This document shows, piece after piece, positions 52,314 to 63,200 of a stretch of 64,000 nt of DNA; position 1 is the stretch's first letter, and each line of letters starts with the position of its first letter. Source of the stretch: Flavobacteriales bacterium. GTDB lineage: Bacteria > Bacteroidota > Bacteroidia > Flavobacteriales_F > PHOS-HE28. The notes beneath the pieces were generated by a model. That model saw only the letters and a list, made by a program, of their open reading frames with translations. It did not search any database and was not told the origin of the DNA. The position numbers and the translations under genes are program-made. The DNA is taken from contig CP065018.1 of the NCBI GenBank assembly GCA_016700415.1, forward strand, positions 1,054,001 through 1,118,000, in the 5' to 3' direction.

Positions 52314-53900
52314 ATGAAGAAGCTCCTGCTCGCCCTCGCCGTTCTTGCGGCTGTTCCCGTTTTTTCCCAGCCCAGCCCAGCCTCCACGAAGTTGCAGGCC
52401 CTGCTGTACCAGATCGAACACATGTACGTGGACAGTGTGGATGACAACAAACTGGTGAACTCCGCCATCGTGAGCATGCTTGCGGACCTCGACCCGCACA
52501 GCGTCTACATCCCGAAGGAGGACCTCGAAGAGGTGAACGAACCGCTGAAGGGCAACTTCGAGGGTGTGGGGATCCAGTTCAACATCGTGCGTGACACCAT
52601 CTATGTGGTGGACGCCATCGCCAGCGGCCCTAGTGAGCGCGTAGGCATCCGGGCGGGCGACCGCGTTGTGAAGGTGGACAGTGAGACCGTGGCCGGCACG
52701 GGCGTGAAGAACGCCGACGTGATCAAGTTGCTCCGCGGTCCCAAGGGCACCAAGGTGAACGTCAGCATTGTGAGACAGGGGGAAAAAGCACCGCTGGATT
52801 TTACGATCACGCGGGACAAGATCCCCATTTACAGCGTAGAGGCCGCTTACATGGCAGCCCCCGGTGTAGGCTACATCAAGGTGAGCCGCTTCGGTGCCAC
52901 CACCACCAAGGAATTTTCGGACAAGCTGGACATGCTGAAGAAGCAAGGCATGAAGGACCTTGTGCTCGACCTGCAAGGCAATGGCGGCGGATACCTGCGC
53001 GCCGCACAGGAGATGGCGGACCAGTTCTTGGACGACCGGAAGCTGATCGTGTACACGGAGGGGCGCACCTCTCCACGAGAGGACCTGTACGCCTCGTCCA
53101 CCGGCAAATTCGAAAAAGGCCGCTTGGTGGTGATGGTGGACGAGGGTAGCGCCTCGGCGAGTGAGATCGTCACCGGTGCGATGCAGGATTGGGACCGTGC
53201 GGTGGTCGTCGGCCGTCGCTCCTTCGGAAAGGGTCTGGTGCAGCGTCCCGTGATGCTGCCGGACGGCTCGGCGGTGCGCCTCACCGTGGCACGTTATTAC
53301 ACGCCCAGCGGCCGCTGCATACAGAAGTCGTACGCTGACGGGCTGGATGCCTATCGCCACGAGGGCATGGACCGCCTGCGCGACGGGGAACTCACCAGCG
53401 CGGACAGCATCCATATCCAGGACACCGTGAAATACTACACCAATAACAAGCGCATCGTTTATGGCGGCGGCGGTATCGTGCCGGACGTCTTCGTGCCCAT
53501 CGACACCTCGCTCAGCTCAGCCTGGTTCGGCCAGCTCGTGCGCAAAGGCATCACCAACACCGCAGCGATCAACTACGTGGACAAGCACCGAGCAGAGATC
53601 CAGCGCCAGTACAAGGACGTGGACGCCTTCCGGAAGAACTTTACCGTGGCCCCCGACCTGACCAATGCCATGGAGAAACTGGCTGAAGAGGCCAAGATCG
53701 AGCCGGACAGCGCGGGCATGGCCCGTTCCCAACGCTTGGTGGACCTCCGGCTGAAAGCACTGATCGCCCGTGATGTTTGGAACACCTCGGCCTATTGGCA
53801 AGTGATCAATGCGGACAATCCGGTGGACCTCAGCTATGAGGAGGCCTTGCGCGTGATCACCGACGATGAGCTCCAGCGCACCAAGCTGGCTGAACGCTGA
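52314..53900 (+). CDS. Carboxy-terminal processing protease, S41 family
   Basis: A 528-residue periplasmic serine protease. It has a signal peptide (MKKLLLALAVLAAVPVFSQ), then the N-terminal domain and a PDZ domain (FEGVGIQFNIVRDTIYVVDAIASGPSERVGIRAGDRVVKVD). The catalytic part has the Ser in VDEGSASASEIVTGAM (about residue 281) and the general-base Lys in GRRSFGKGLVQ, the classic Ser-Lys dyad. A substrate-selective C-terminal region follows. Such proteases trim or degrade envelope proteins. ATG 52314 is used because the longer frame from 52239 only adds a non-signal start. Confidence 0.92.
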   Translation: MKKLLLALAVLAAVPVFSQPSPASTKLQALLYQIEHMYVDSVDDNKLVNSAIVSMLADLDPHSVYIPKEDLEEVNEPLKGNFEGVGIQFNIVRDTIYVVDAIASGPSERVGIRAGDRVVKVDSETVAGTGVKNADVIKLLRGPKGTKVNVSIVRQGEKAPLDFTITRDKIPIYSVEAAYMAAPGVGYIKVSRFGATTTKEFSDKLDMLKKQGMKDLVLDLQGNGGGYLRAAQEMADQFLDDRKLIVYTEGRTSPREDLYASSTGKFEKGRLVVMVDEGSASASEIVTGAMQDWDRAVVVGRRSFGKGLVQRPVMLPDGSAVRLTVARYYTPSGRCIQKSYADGLDAYRHEGMDRLRDGELTSADSIHIQDTVKYYTNNKRIVYGGGGIVPDVFVPIDTSLSSAWFGQLVRKGITNTAAINYVDKHRAEIQRQYKDVDAFRKNFTVAPDLTNAMEKLAEEAKIEPDSAGMARSQRLVDLRLKALIARDVWNTSAYWQVINADNPVDLSYEEALRVITDDELQRTKLAER

Positions 53901-53985
53901 GCGGCGAGGCTTCATTCCACGCCCTAAGGATCAAAATACCTGTTAATGGACGGAACGGTGATGGCACTGACCCCATCGCTTCCCT

Positions 53986-53993
53986 TATTTTTG
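53986..53993 (+). promoter_or_regulatory. -7 box for the DUF1573 gene
   Basis: TATTTTTG exactly fits TAnnTTTG and ends 26 bases before the ATG at 54019. A -33 element is not obvious. Confidence 0.45.
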
Positions 53994-54018
53994 CGCCACG
54001 CATCCAAGACATAACCAA

Positions 54019-54549
54019 ATGAAGGAGAACATCAAGATCGCTCTACTGGCCATCATCGCTGCCACCGTGGTGTTCATGGCCGTTGACCAGCGAAAGGCCG
54101 CTACCACGGTCCCCACCTTCGCTCCGCTGCCGGCCGCTGCGAAAACGCCCCCGGTCTCCGTGGCGGACAAGAGCACCTTCGACCCCCTGACGCCGCCCGC
54201 ACCCATGCCCCCGTCGGGCTATGACGGCCCCACGACCACCATCGGTTACGCTGCGGCCACCCACGATTTCGGAAAGATCAAGCAGGACAGCGAGAACAAG
54301 TATGTCTTCAAATTCACCAATACCGGCAAGGAACCCTTGGTGATCACCAACGCCGTGGGCAGCTGCGGCTGTACCGTCCCCGACTACCCCAAGCACCCCA
54401 TCGCCCCGGGTGAGAGCGGCGACCTCAGCGTGGTATACAAGCCTGGAAAGCAGGAAGGCCAACAGAGCAAGACCGTGACGGTGACCGCGAACACGGAACC
54501 CTCGCAGACCGTGCTGCGCATCAGCGCCGAGGTGCTGAAGGTGGATTGA
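54019..54549 (+). CDS. DUF1573 domain protein
   Basis: A 176-residue protein with an N-terminal TM/anchor (KIALLAIIAATVVFMAV), a proline-rich linker (TPPAPMPPSGYDGPT) and a C-terminal DUF1573 immunoglobulin-like domain: ATHDFGKIKQDSENKYVFKFTNTGKEPLVITNAVGSCGCTVPDYPKHPIAPGESGDLSVVYKPG. The GSCGCT motif is the DUF1573 signature. DUF1573 domains are found in envelope proteins of Bacteroidota; function unknown. The start is well defined by the preceding -7 box. The next block is the inverted-repeat element. Confidence 0.85.
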   Translation: MKENIKIALLAIIAATVVFMAVDQRKAATTVPTFAPLPAAAKTPPVSVADKSTFDPLTPPAPMPPSGYDGPTTTIGYAAATHDFGKIKQDSENKYVFKFTNTGKEPLVITNAVGSCGCTVPDYPKHPIAPGESGDLSVVYKPGKQEGQQSKTVTVTANTEPSQTVLRISAEVLKVD

Positions 54550-54562
54550 GACGCTTCTCTCC

Positions 54563-54722
54563 TTAGTTGTCAGTTGTTGGTCCGATAAGTATCGGACGTC
54601 AGTTGTCCGGCTGCATTGCAGGGCGACGGGCTTTCTCGGACATCTCGTGACTACCCTGACAACTCTATGCTGGCGCTCGCGCTTCGCGAGTACCAGCATG
54701 GGAACCAACAACCGACAACCAA
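54563..54722. repeat. Palindromic repeat element filling the DUF1573-S46 gap
   Basis: TTAGTTGTCAGTTGTTGG (54563-54580) and CCAACAACCGACAACCAA (54705-54722) are an imperfect terminal inverted repeat. Inside are the palindrome GTCCGATA-ag-TATCGGAC (54580-54597), GTCAGTTGTCCGG, and a long hairpin ATGCTGG...CTCGCG-ctt-CGCGAG...CCAGCAT (54667-54699). This is a small mobile-like or MITE-type element; the argS copy shares its left part. It sits between two converging genes. Confidence 0.7.
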
Positions 54723-54723
54723 G

Positions 54724-56922
54724 TTAATGATGCAGCGGAAGCTCGATCACATGCGGGGGCGCATCCAGCCCCACCAGCTCCATTTCATCCACTAAATGCT
54801 GCCCCCCGAGGTACTTGTCGATGATGAAGAGCACGTATTTGATGTCCACCGAGATGTTGCGGCACTTGGCAGGATCGAAGAGGATGTCGCTCATGGTGCT
54901 TTCCCAGGTGCGGTCGAAGTTGATGCCGATCAGCTCGCCCTTGCCGTTGAAGACAGGGCTGCCGCTGTTTCCACCGGTGGTGTGCAGGGAGGAAAGGAAG
55001 CAAGTGCGTATTTCCCCGTCCGTTGCATAGGGACCATAGTCCTTGGCGTGGTACAGATCGATGAGCTTTTGTGGCACGGTGAACTCCGGGTTTCCGGGAT
55101 CATTCTTTTCCATCACACCGGTCAGGGTGGTGTACGGCAGATAGGCGATACCGTCCCGTGGACAGGTTCCTTCCACCTTGCCATAGCTTAGGCGCAGCGT
55201 GAGGTTCGCATCCGGCCACCAGGTCCTTTCCGGGAACAGCGTGACCAGCCCTTTGGACCATGCACGCAATGCGGCGTCCAGGCTGTCACCGATGGCATTG
55301 TAGCGTGGGGCCACCTTTTCCGCATAGGTCGAACTGTACGACTTACCCAACCGGTAGGCCGGGTCCTGGGCCATGCGCTTGGCGCTCCTTTTGGAATAAC
55401 CGTCGAGCAGTCGGAAGAGCTTCACACTATCGGCAAAGACGCTGCGCGCGTAGAGGTCATCCGCAAAACGCATGGCATCACCATTGAACTTGCCGTCCAC
55501 GACCTGTAGCTCGGGCGGGGCAAGCGATGGAACTTGCTGTTGAAGGACAATGGGCAATTGCGCGGCGAAGACATCATGGTCCACCGCGGCGTTGTAGTTC
55601 TTAAGAAAGGCACTTGCATTTGCTCTCAGCCGCTTCACCTCGGCATCGGAAACGGCCTTCGTGATCGTATCGCGGCCTTCGATCAGCTTACTGAAGCCCA
55701 TGGCAAAGCGCGGTAGGTCGGCACCGGTATGGATGAATTCACTGAACAGGTTGCGTGCCCGCGCATAGGGCATCCGATCCGTATACAGTTTCTCCAATCG
55801 CGGCAGGATCCCGGCGTACTCCGGCATGCCTTCGGACCTGCGGAGGAACTCGGCTTCCTCGGCCTGCTTCTTTCCTACGGCGTCCAGTTCCTTCAGGCCA
55901 CGGACCTCGCCCTGCCACTTCTTCCAACCGTTGGCGGTACGGCGTTGCCGGGAAGCGTACTGCAGCTTGGTGGCCTCACTGGCATTCATAGCGGCATCGA
56001 TCACGTTGAGGCTTGCTGTGCGCATGGTGATGCGGAGCGGGTCGTCATCCTCCATCACCTGCTTCACGGCGAAGCTGGGGATGTAATACTCCGTGGTACC
56101 GGGGAAGCCGAAGATCATGGCGAACTCGCCTTCATGCGCGCCGCTCATGTCGATGGCAAATGACCGGCGTGGCGTGAATGGCTTGTTCCCGGCGGCATAT
56201 ACCTCCGGTTCATTTTCCGGAGATGCATAGATGCGGAACACGCCGAAATCACCGGTGTGGCGGGGCCACATCCAGTTGTCGGTATCGCCGCCGAACCCGC
56301 CGACGCCCGCGGGAGGTGCGGCCACAAGGCGGATATCGCGGAAGGTCTCGCTGACGATAAGGAACCAGCTGTTGCTGTAGTTGAACGGACGGACCACGGC
56401 ATCCCGCAACGTGCCTTTCACAGCCTCCGAAGCGATCGCATCCCCTTCGCGCCGCGCAATGGCATCGCGCTCCTCCTCTCCCATTCCCGCCTTCAGCAGC
56501 GCGTTGATACGGTCCGAGACATCCTCCATGCGCACGATAAAGGTGACGGAGAGGCCGGGGCTAGGCAGCTCATCGGCGAGCGTGGCGGCCATGAAACCAT
56601 CGCGGAGGTAGTTGTGCTCCAACGTGCTGTGGGCCTGTATCGCGCTGTGGCCGCAATGGTGGTTGGTGAGGATGAGGCCCTGTGTGCTGACCACCTCGGC
56701 CGTGCAACCGCTGCCGAAAAGGGCGACGGCATCCTTCAGCGATCCGTTGTTGATGCTGTAGATGTCCTCTGCGGAGATCTGCAACCCTTCCGTGCGCATA
56801 TCGCCCTCAATGGCCTTGAGCAATGTGGGCACCCACATACCTTCATGAGCGTTGGTGGTGAGGATGGTGAGAACGGAAAGAAGGGTGAGGATGGAGGAGC
56901 GTGCGCGGATCATATCGATCAT
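54724..56922 (-). CDS. S46-family dipeptidyl peptidase (DPP11-like)
   Basis: A 732-residue periplasmic exopeptidase that removes dipeptides from proteins. It begins with a signal peptide (MIRARSSILTLLSVLTILTTNA), NHHCGHSAIQ (catalytic His, 87-92), DTDNWMWPRHTGDFGVFRIYA (catalytic Asp) and the Ser in TTGGNSGSPVF (about Ser653). The S1-pocket residue in INFDRTWE is Arg671; in known enzymes Arg at this place marks DPP11 with Asp/Glu preference, while Gly marks DPP7. ATG 56922 is used; 56913 is possible. The promoter box TATCTTGG is at 56938-56945. Confidence 0.9.
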   Translation of the reverse strand: MIDMIRARSSILTLLSVLTILTTNAHEGMWVPTLLKAIEGDMRTEGLQISAEDIYSINNGSLKDAVALFGSGCTAEVVSTQGLILTNHHCGHSAIQAHSTLEHNYLRDGFMAATLADELPSPGLSVTFIVRMEDVSDRINALLKAGMGEEERDAIARREGDAIASEAVKGTLRDAVVRPFNYSNSWFLIVSETFRDIRLVAAPPAGVGGFGGDTDNWMWPRHTGDFGVFRIYASPENEPEVYAAGNKPFTPRRSFAIDMSGAHEGEFAMIFGFPGTTEYYIPSFAVKQVMEDDDPLRITMRTASLNVIDAAMNASEATKLQYASRQRRTANGWKKWQGEVRGLKELDAVGKKQAEEAEFLRRSEGMPEYAGILPRLEKLYTDRMPYARARNLFSEFIHTGADLPRFAMGFSKLIEGRDTITKAVSDAEVKRLRANASAFLKNYNAAVDHDVFAAQLPIVLQQQVPSLAPPELQVVDGKFNGDAMRFADDLYARSVFADSVKLFRLLDGYSKRSAKRMAQDPAYRLGKSYSSTYAEKVAPRYNAIGDSLDAALRAWSKGLVTLFPERTWWPDANLTLRLSYGKVEGTCPRDGIAYLPYTTLTGVMEKNDPGNPEFTVPQKLIDLYHAKDYGPYATDGEIRTCFLSSLHTTGGNSGSPVFNGKGELIGINFDRTWESTMSDILFDPAKCRNISVDIKYVLFIIDKYLGGQHLVDEMELVGLDAPPHVIELPLHH

Positions 56923-56937
56923 ATATGTGGTTGCGTG

Positions 56938-56945
56938 CCAAGATA
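56938..56945 (-). promoter_or_regulatory. -7 box candidate for the S46 peptidase gene
   Basis: On the minus strand TATCTTGG (one mismatch to TAnnTTTG) lies 16 bases before the ATG at 56922. Between 56946 and 57277 nothing else but the giant-gene leader is seen. Confidence 0.35.
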
Positions 56946-57277
56946 CCAGCACCGGTGGAATGCAGTGGTCCGGGTCGTGTTTGGAGCAGAGTTCGCATAG
57001 GAGGACCTGCTCCGCTCAGCGATACACAGCAGTGGTTCGTCGATCCGAATTAACCCTTCGTCACCTCCAAAATGGAACATAGAAGGCTCCACGCCGTATG
57101 AACCGACCGACCATGGTGCCCGATGCTCCGATCGGCATCCTTGTACACGTATAAGCTCCTATTTTGAACCACGCCTCCACAAACCGTTGCACAGGACAAG
57201 ATCGCCTACTTGGCATCGGGTTCTTTCCGCACCGGTGCCGCCTGCTTAACCGCGATCGATCATGGAGGCTATTGGCG

Positions 57278-60200
57278 ATGGGGATCCTCTCCGTGGTATT
57301 CTGGGCACCCAGCATCTCGGCCCAAACACCGGACGAATGGGAATGGTCCCGCAAATTGGCCACCAGCCAAAATGAATTCGCATCCAGTATCGCCGTGGAC
57401 CGGCTGAACAACGCGGTGTACACCGCCGGCCAAGCGGATAAAGCGTTCAGCGGCGTACTGGGCGGCCCGTGGGCGGTCATGTACGGGAGCAACACGGGCA
57501 GCGATGGTTATTTGGTGAAACATAGTCTGGACGGCACCCTGCAATGGCAGATCGTCGTTGGGGCCGGTGGGAATGACGGTATTACCGGTGTCTGCACCGA
57601 TATGCTGGGCCGTGTCTATGTGACGGGGTACTTCTCCGCGACCAATGCCTCCTTTACCGGTGCCGCCGGAAGCAGCCAGACGATGTCCTCCACCGGCGGG
57701 GAGGACATCTTCGTGGCCTGCTACAATGCGAACGGTGCGCTGCAATGGAACATAAGGGCAGGCGGGGCCGGCAACGACAGAGGTAATGGTATCTGCTATG
57801 CGAACGGGAAGATCTTTGTGGGTGGTTCATATAGTGGATCAGCCGTCATCGCCGGCATGGCAACAACGTCCACGTCGGCGGGCAACGCTAACACCTCCCA
57901 TGCATTCCTGACGGCCTTGCAGGCATCTGATGGAAGCGGTGAATGGCTTGCCGCCGGTTTCAATGGGGAGAACAGCACGTTCAACGCCGTCGCCACCGAC
58001 GGGACCCAGGTCTATGCGCTTGGCGTCCACACAGGCACGTCGTACACCTTCGGAAGCAGCACCGGCCCGGCGACCCTCCCCTTATCGACCACCTGGAACA
58101 ACCTGAGCGCGGATGTGCTGGCTGTTAGTGCCACAGGCCAGTTGAACTGGGCCCAGGCGGTGGCCAACTCCGCAAGTGACGCCATCACTGCGTTGGGGTT
58201 GGCTGCGTCAACAACAGCGGTCTACATCTCCGGTAGCAGTCATAATAATTCCGTGTTCCCCGGCGGAGTGGTGGTGGCAGGTACCGGAAGCCCGCACGAT
58301 TATGGCTACCTCGCACGGTTGAACAAGAACAGCGGTCAGACCGCTTGGGTGCGCACGTTCTCCGGATCGAGCAACCATGATCAAGTGGGCCGCGCCCTGG
58401 CCACGGACAGCCATGGTGACGTCCTGCTTGCGGGAACCTATAAACAGTCCCTCACATTGCCTAATGGCACGCCGCTCAGCGGTGCCAATGACGTTCAGGT
58501 CTTCGTGTCCAAATTCAACGGCAGCGGAGGCTTAAAGTGGGCGATCACACCCATGGGTGATAAGGATGACCGGCCAAACGGGGTGGCCTTGGACGGCAAC
58601 GGTGGTGTGTACGCAGCGGGCAGCTATCAGAAAGAGATCACTTTCAATACGTTCTTTTCCGACGATAACTCGGAAAATCTGTTCGTTGCCAAGCTGCACG
58701 ACATGGACTTCGATGTGGCCGAATTCCGCGATCCTTCCAGGTTCATCGCTCCGGGACCCTTCTGCATGACCGATGGCCCCTTGAACTTAGCTTCCCTCCT
58801 GATCCCCGAACGATCGGGAACCGGCATTGCCGTATTCTCCTCTTCCGGTATCGGATCCAGCGGTAGTAACGGGCCTGGCGGCGCCTTGGGTATGTCGCCA
58901 GGAGGCGTGGCCGTGTTCGACAATTCAGGCGATCAGATCGTGATCGATCTGGGCAACACGATCCCTGTCGGGGAAAAACTGATCATCCGCTGGAGAAGCA
59001 CCGGCGGTGCGGCGATGATGAACGTGCAAGGCTCATTTGCCGGGGCCGGCGGTTTCACTGATCACGGCATGATCACCACCAGTTCCACGGTGATGGTATT
59101 GACCGCCGTCGTGGCAACGGCACCGATGCGCTTCATCAAACTGACACGTGCCGGTAGTACCACCTGTGAAGTGGACGGTGTATTCTACAATTTCGGAAGC
59201 GCGACCGACGGCACCTGGTCCGGGGACGGTGTTACCGGCACCACCTTCGACCCCTCGGGAATCAGCGGCAATGCGAACATCACCTATACGGCAAATGGTC
59301 ATAGCACTACGATCACGGTCACGGTCAGTCCGGTCTCCGTCGTCGGCATCCTGACCGGCGGCGGAACGTTCTGCCCCGGTTCCGATGTGCCCTTCTCTCT
59401 CGCCGGTCCCATCAGTGGGTCCATCGTATGGCAGACCAGTACGAATGGAGGCACTACGTGGACAAATAACTTCTCCAACCTGACGGTGGACACTCTCATC
59501 GGTGTGACCCAGGCCACGTCTGTCAAGGTAAAAGTCACCAGCGGAGCTTGCCCGGCCGCGACAAGCAACACCGTGAACGTCATACCGTTGGACACGGACG
59601 CTCCTGTCATTTCGGGCTGCCCCGGCAACATCAACGTGAACGGGTTCACGAACAACTCGGTGGTCAACTGGACCGTACCTACTGCTTTGGACAACTGCAC
59701 GGGAGTTTCCATTGTCCGCACCTCGGGACCCGCACCGGGAAGCACGTTCACCATGGGCACCACGCCCATCACCTATGTGGCCAGCGACGGTTCGGGCAAC
59801 ACGGCCAGTTGCAACTTCACTGTGACCGTATCCTTCAAGGATCCCAGCGCATTCACGGCCCCGGGTCCGTTCTGCGCCGCCGATGCGCCAGTGGACCTCA
59901 CTTCCTTCCTCCTCCCGATCGTGCAAGGCCATGGGGCCTCGGTTTTCTCTTCCAGCGGCGTAGCTACCCCAGGCTCGGCCCTCGGTTCAGGTGCGTACGG
60001 CACCGGGGCGCTCTTCGACGATCCCGGAGATGAGATCATCATCGACCTCGGTGTCACCATCCCCTCCGGAGGGTCCGTGGTGATCCGCTGGCGGGCGGTC
60101 AGCGGCACCGCCGTACTGAACGTGGGCGGAGCCTCCGCAGGAAGTGGCCCTTTTACCGACCTGGGCGATATCACTACCGTTTCATCATCGATGATCTTCA

Positions 60201-63200
60201 CCGCGGTCACCACCACGGTTCCCATGCGCTACCTCCGGATGAGGATGACCGGCAGCGGCAACCTTCGGGTGGATGCGGTACTGTACGACTTCGGCAGCTT
60301 GCCCGGCGGCACATGGGGCGGTCCCGGTGTCAGCGGCAATGTGTTCGACCCGGCCGGAATGAGCGGGAACCTCAACGTGACCTACTCCGTCGATGGCCAT
60401 ACCACCACGCATACCGTATCGGTCAGTCCGGTCTCTGTCGCGGGGGTCCTGTCAGGCGGCGGAATGATCTGTCCGGGTTCCGATGCGCCCTTGTCACTCT
60501 CAAGCCCCATCAGTGGATCGATCGTGTGGCAAACCAGCACGGACGGAGGCACCTCTTGGACAAGCGACCCCTCCGGGCTGACTGTCGACACGCTTCACGG
60601 CGTCATCCAAGCCACGGCTGTCCGGGTGCGGGTTACCAGTGGTATTTGCCCGGCGGATACCAGCAATACCGTACACGTTATACCGATGGACACGAACTCC
60701 CCAGTGCTTTCGGGCTGTCCGGGTAACATCACCGTGGGAACTGACGCTTCGGAATGCGGTGCCATCGTGGCCTACACCGCCCCAACGGCAACGGACAATT
60801 GCACAGCCCTGGTCACCGTGGAAAACAGCGATGTGGCACAGGTCTCCGGAAGTTTCTTTCCCGTGGGCACCTCATCGGTGGAATTCCGCTCCACTGATGC
60901 CTCCGGCAATACCGGCACCTGTTCCTTCACCATCACCGTGACCGATGATGAGGCCCCGGCATTCATCTGCCCTTCGGACACTGTGATCGCTACAGAACCG
61001 GGGCTGTGTGGCGCTCACGTGAGCTATGCGTTGCCCACCGCTACCGATCAGTGCGATGGCACCGTTACCGTGACCGCAACGCAAAGTGCGAACGCCCCTG
61101 AAAGTCTCTTCCCCGTCGGAACGACCACGGTAGTGCTCACGGCCACCGACGCAGCAGGCAACAGCAGCACCTGCTCCTTCTCCGTCACGGTGAACGACGT
61201 GCAGGCCCCGGATTTCACCGCACCGGCCGACACCGTACTGGCAACAGCCCCGGGCCTCTGTGGCGCGATCCTGGACTACACCATCCCCAGCGCCAATGAT
61301 GCCTGTGATGGCATGCTCGCGGTGATGGTGGTGAACAGTGCCCAGACCCCCGGAAGCACTTTCCCAATCGGAAGTACATCGGTCCTGCTCCGCGCCACGG
61401 ATATCGCCGGAAACAACACGGAGCACAGCTTCACCGTGACCGTATTGGACGATGAAGCTCCCCTGATCGCCTGCCCTACCGACATCTCCGTTCTTTCGGG
61501 ATCACCTGATTGTGGAGCACATGTCCACTATTCGATACCCACGGCCATGGACAATTGTGCCACACTGGTCCCCGTGGTGAACAGCGACGCTACCCAAGCT
61601 CCGGACAGTCTTTTCCCGGTGGGGGTCACTATTGTCCAATTGGTGGCCAGCGACAATTCCGGCAATACCGGCACCTGCTCCTTCAGCATCACCGTGATCG
61701 ACGTTTCCCCGCCCACGTTCACCGCCCCAACCGCGGACACCTTGTACATGGACGCGAACGGGCAGGCGGCCATGCCGGACCTGCATGGCCAGTTGGTCGG
61801 CTTGTCGGACTGCTCCGGCATGGGGCCGCACGACCAAACGCCCGATGCCGGTTCTGTTGTGACCGGGGATACCACGGCCACCTTGCACTTGTCCGACGGC
61901 GTGGGGAACGACACCACGATCTCGGTGCAGATCGTTCTGCTGGACACCATTTCACCCACCATCTCTTGCCCGGACACGATCCACGGCGCGGTCACACCGG
62001 GTCAATGCGGTGTGGTATTGAACATCCCCCCTCCTCAATACGGGGACAATAGTGGAATAGCGATCCTGGACAGCACAGGAACGATATTCTCCGGGGATCT
62101 ATTCCCCGCAGGGACTTACACGGTGAATTACACGGTGACGGACCCCTCCGGTCTTACGGCGAGTTGCCCTACCACAGTGATCGTTCTATCGCCGGTCCTT
62201 GAGCTAACCTATCCGGTGGACACGATCTGCTCCTCCGCAGGTCCGATCTCGCCGCTGGGAATGATTACCGGAGGGACCTTCAGCGCCAGTCCGGCCGGAT
62301 TGAACGTGGACGCTTCCATGGGAGTGATCGCACCGCTGACGAGCACGGCGGGCAGCTATACCATTTACATGGTGTTCGCAGGGCCCTGCCCGGATACGGC
62401 AAGCACCACGATCACCATTGAGGCGCAACCGAACGCGGGCACCGATGCCACAACCACCATCTGTTCCATCGGCGACCCTGTTGACCTCTTCGCACTGCTC
62501 GGCAACGGAGCTGATGCAGGAGGAACATGGAGCGTCGGGAACGGCACCTATGATCCAGCAATGGACAGTCCCGGCACCTTCACTTACACGGTATCCGGCG
62601 GCCTGACTTGCGCGGATGCTCAGGCCAGCATAACCGTGACCGAGACCTTAACGATGAACGCCGGGGCGGACAGCACGATCACCCTTTGCGGGAACGGCAC
62701 CCTCGTGGATCTCTCAACACTGCTCAACGGCGCCGATGCCGGAGGGGATTGGAGCAACGGAAGCGGACAGTACGATCCGGTCAACGACGATCCCGGAACG
62801 GTGATGTACATCGTTGTCGGTAGCGGCCAATGCCCTTCGGACACCGCATTCATCACTGTGCTGGAGCAAACACCTCCGAACGCGGGGGCCGATGCATCCA
62901 CCACTGTTTGCACCATCGGCGACCCTGTTGACCTCTTCGCCCTGCTCGGCAACGGAGCTGATGCAGGAGGAACATGGAGCGCCGGAAACGGCATCTATGA
63001 TCCAGCAACGGACAACCCCGGCACATTCACCTACACGGTTTCCGGCGGCCTGACTTGCGCGGATGCTCAGGCCAGTATTACTGTGACCGAGACCTTGGCG
63101 ATGAACGCCGGGGCGGACAGCACCATCACCCTTTGCGGGAACGGCACTCCTGTGGATCTCTCGACCCTGCTCAACGGCGCCGATGCCGGAGGGGATTGGA

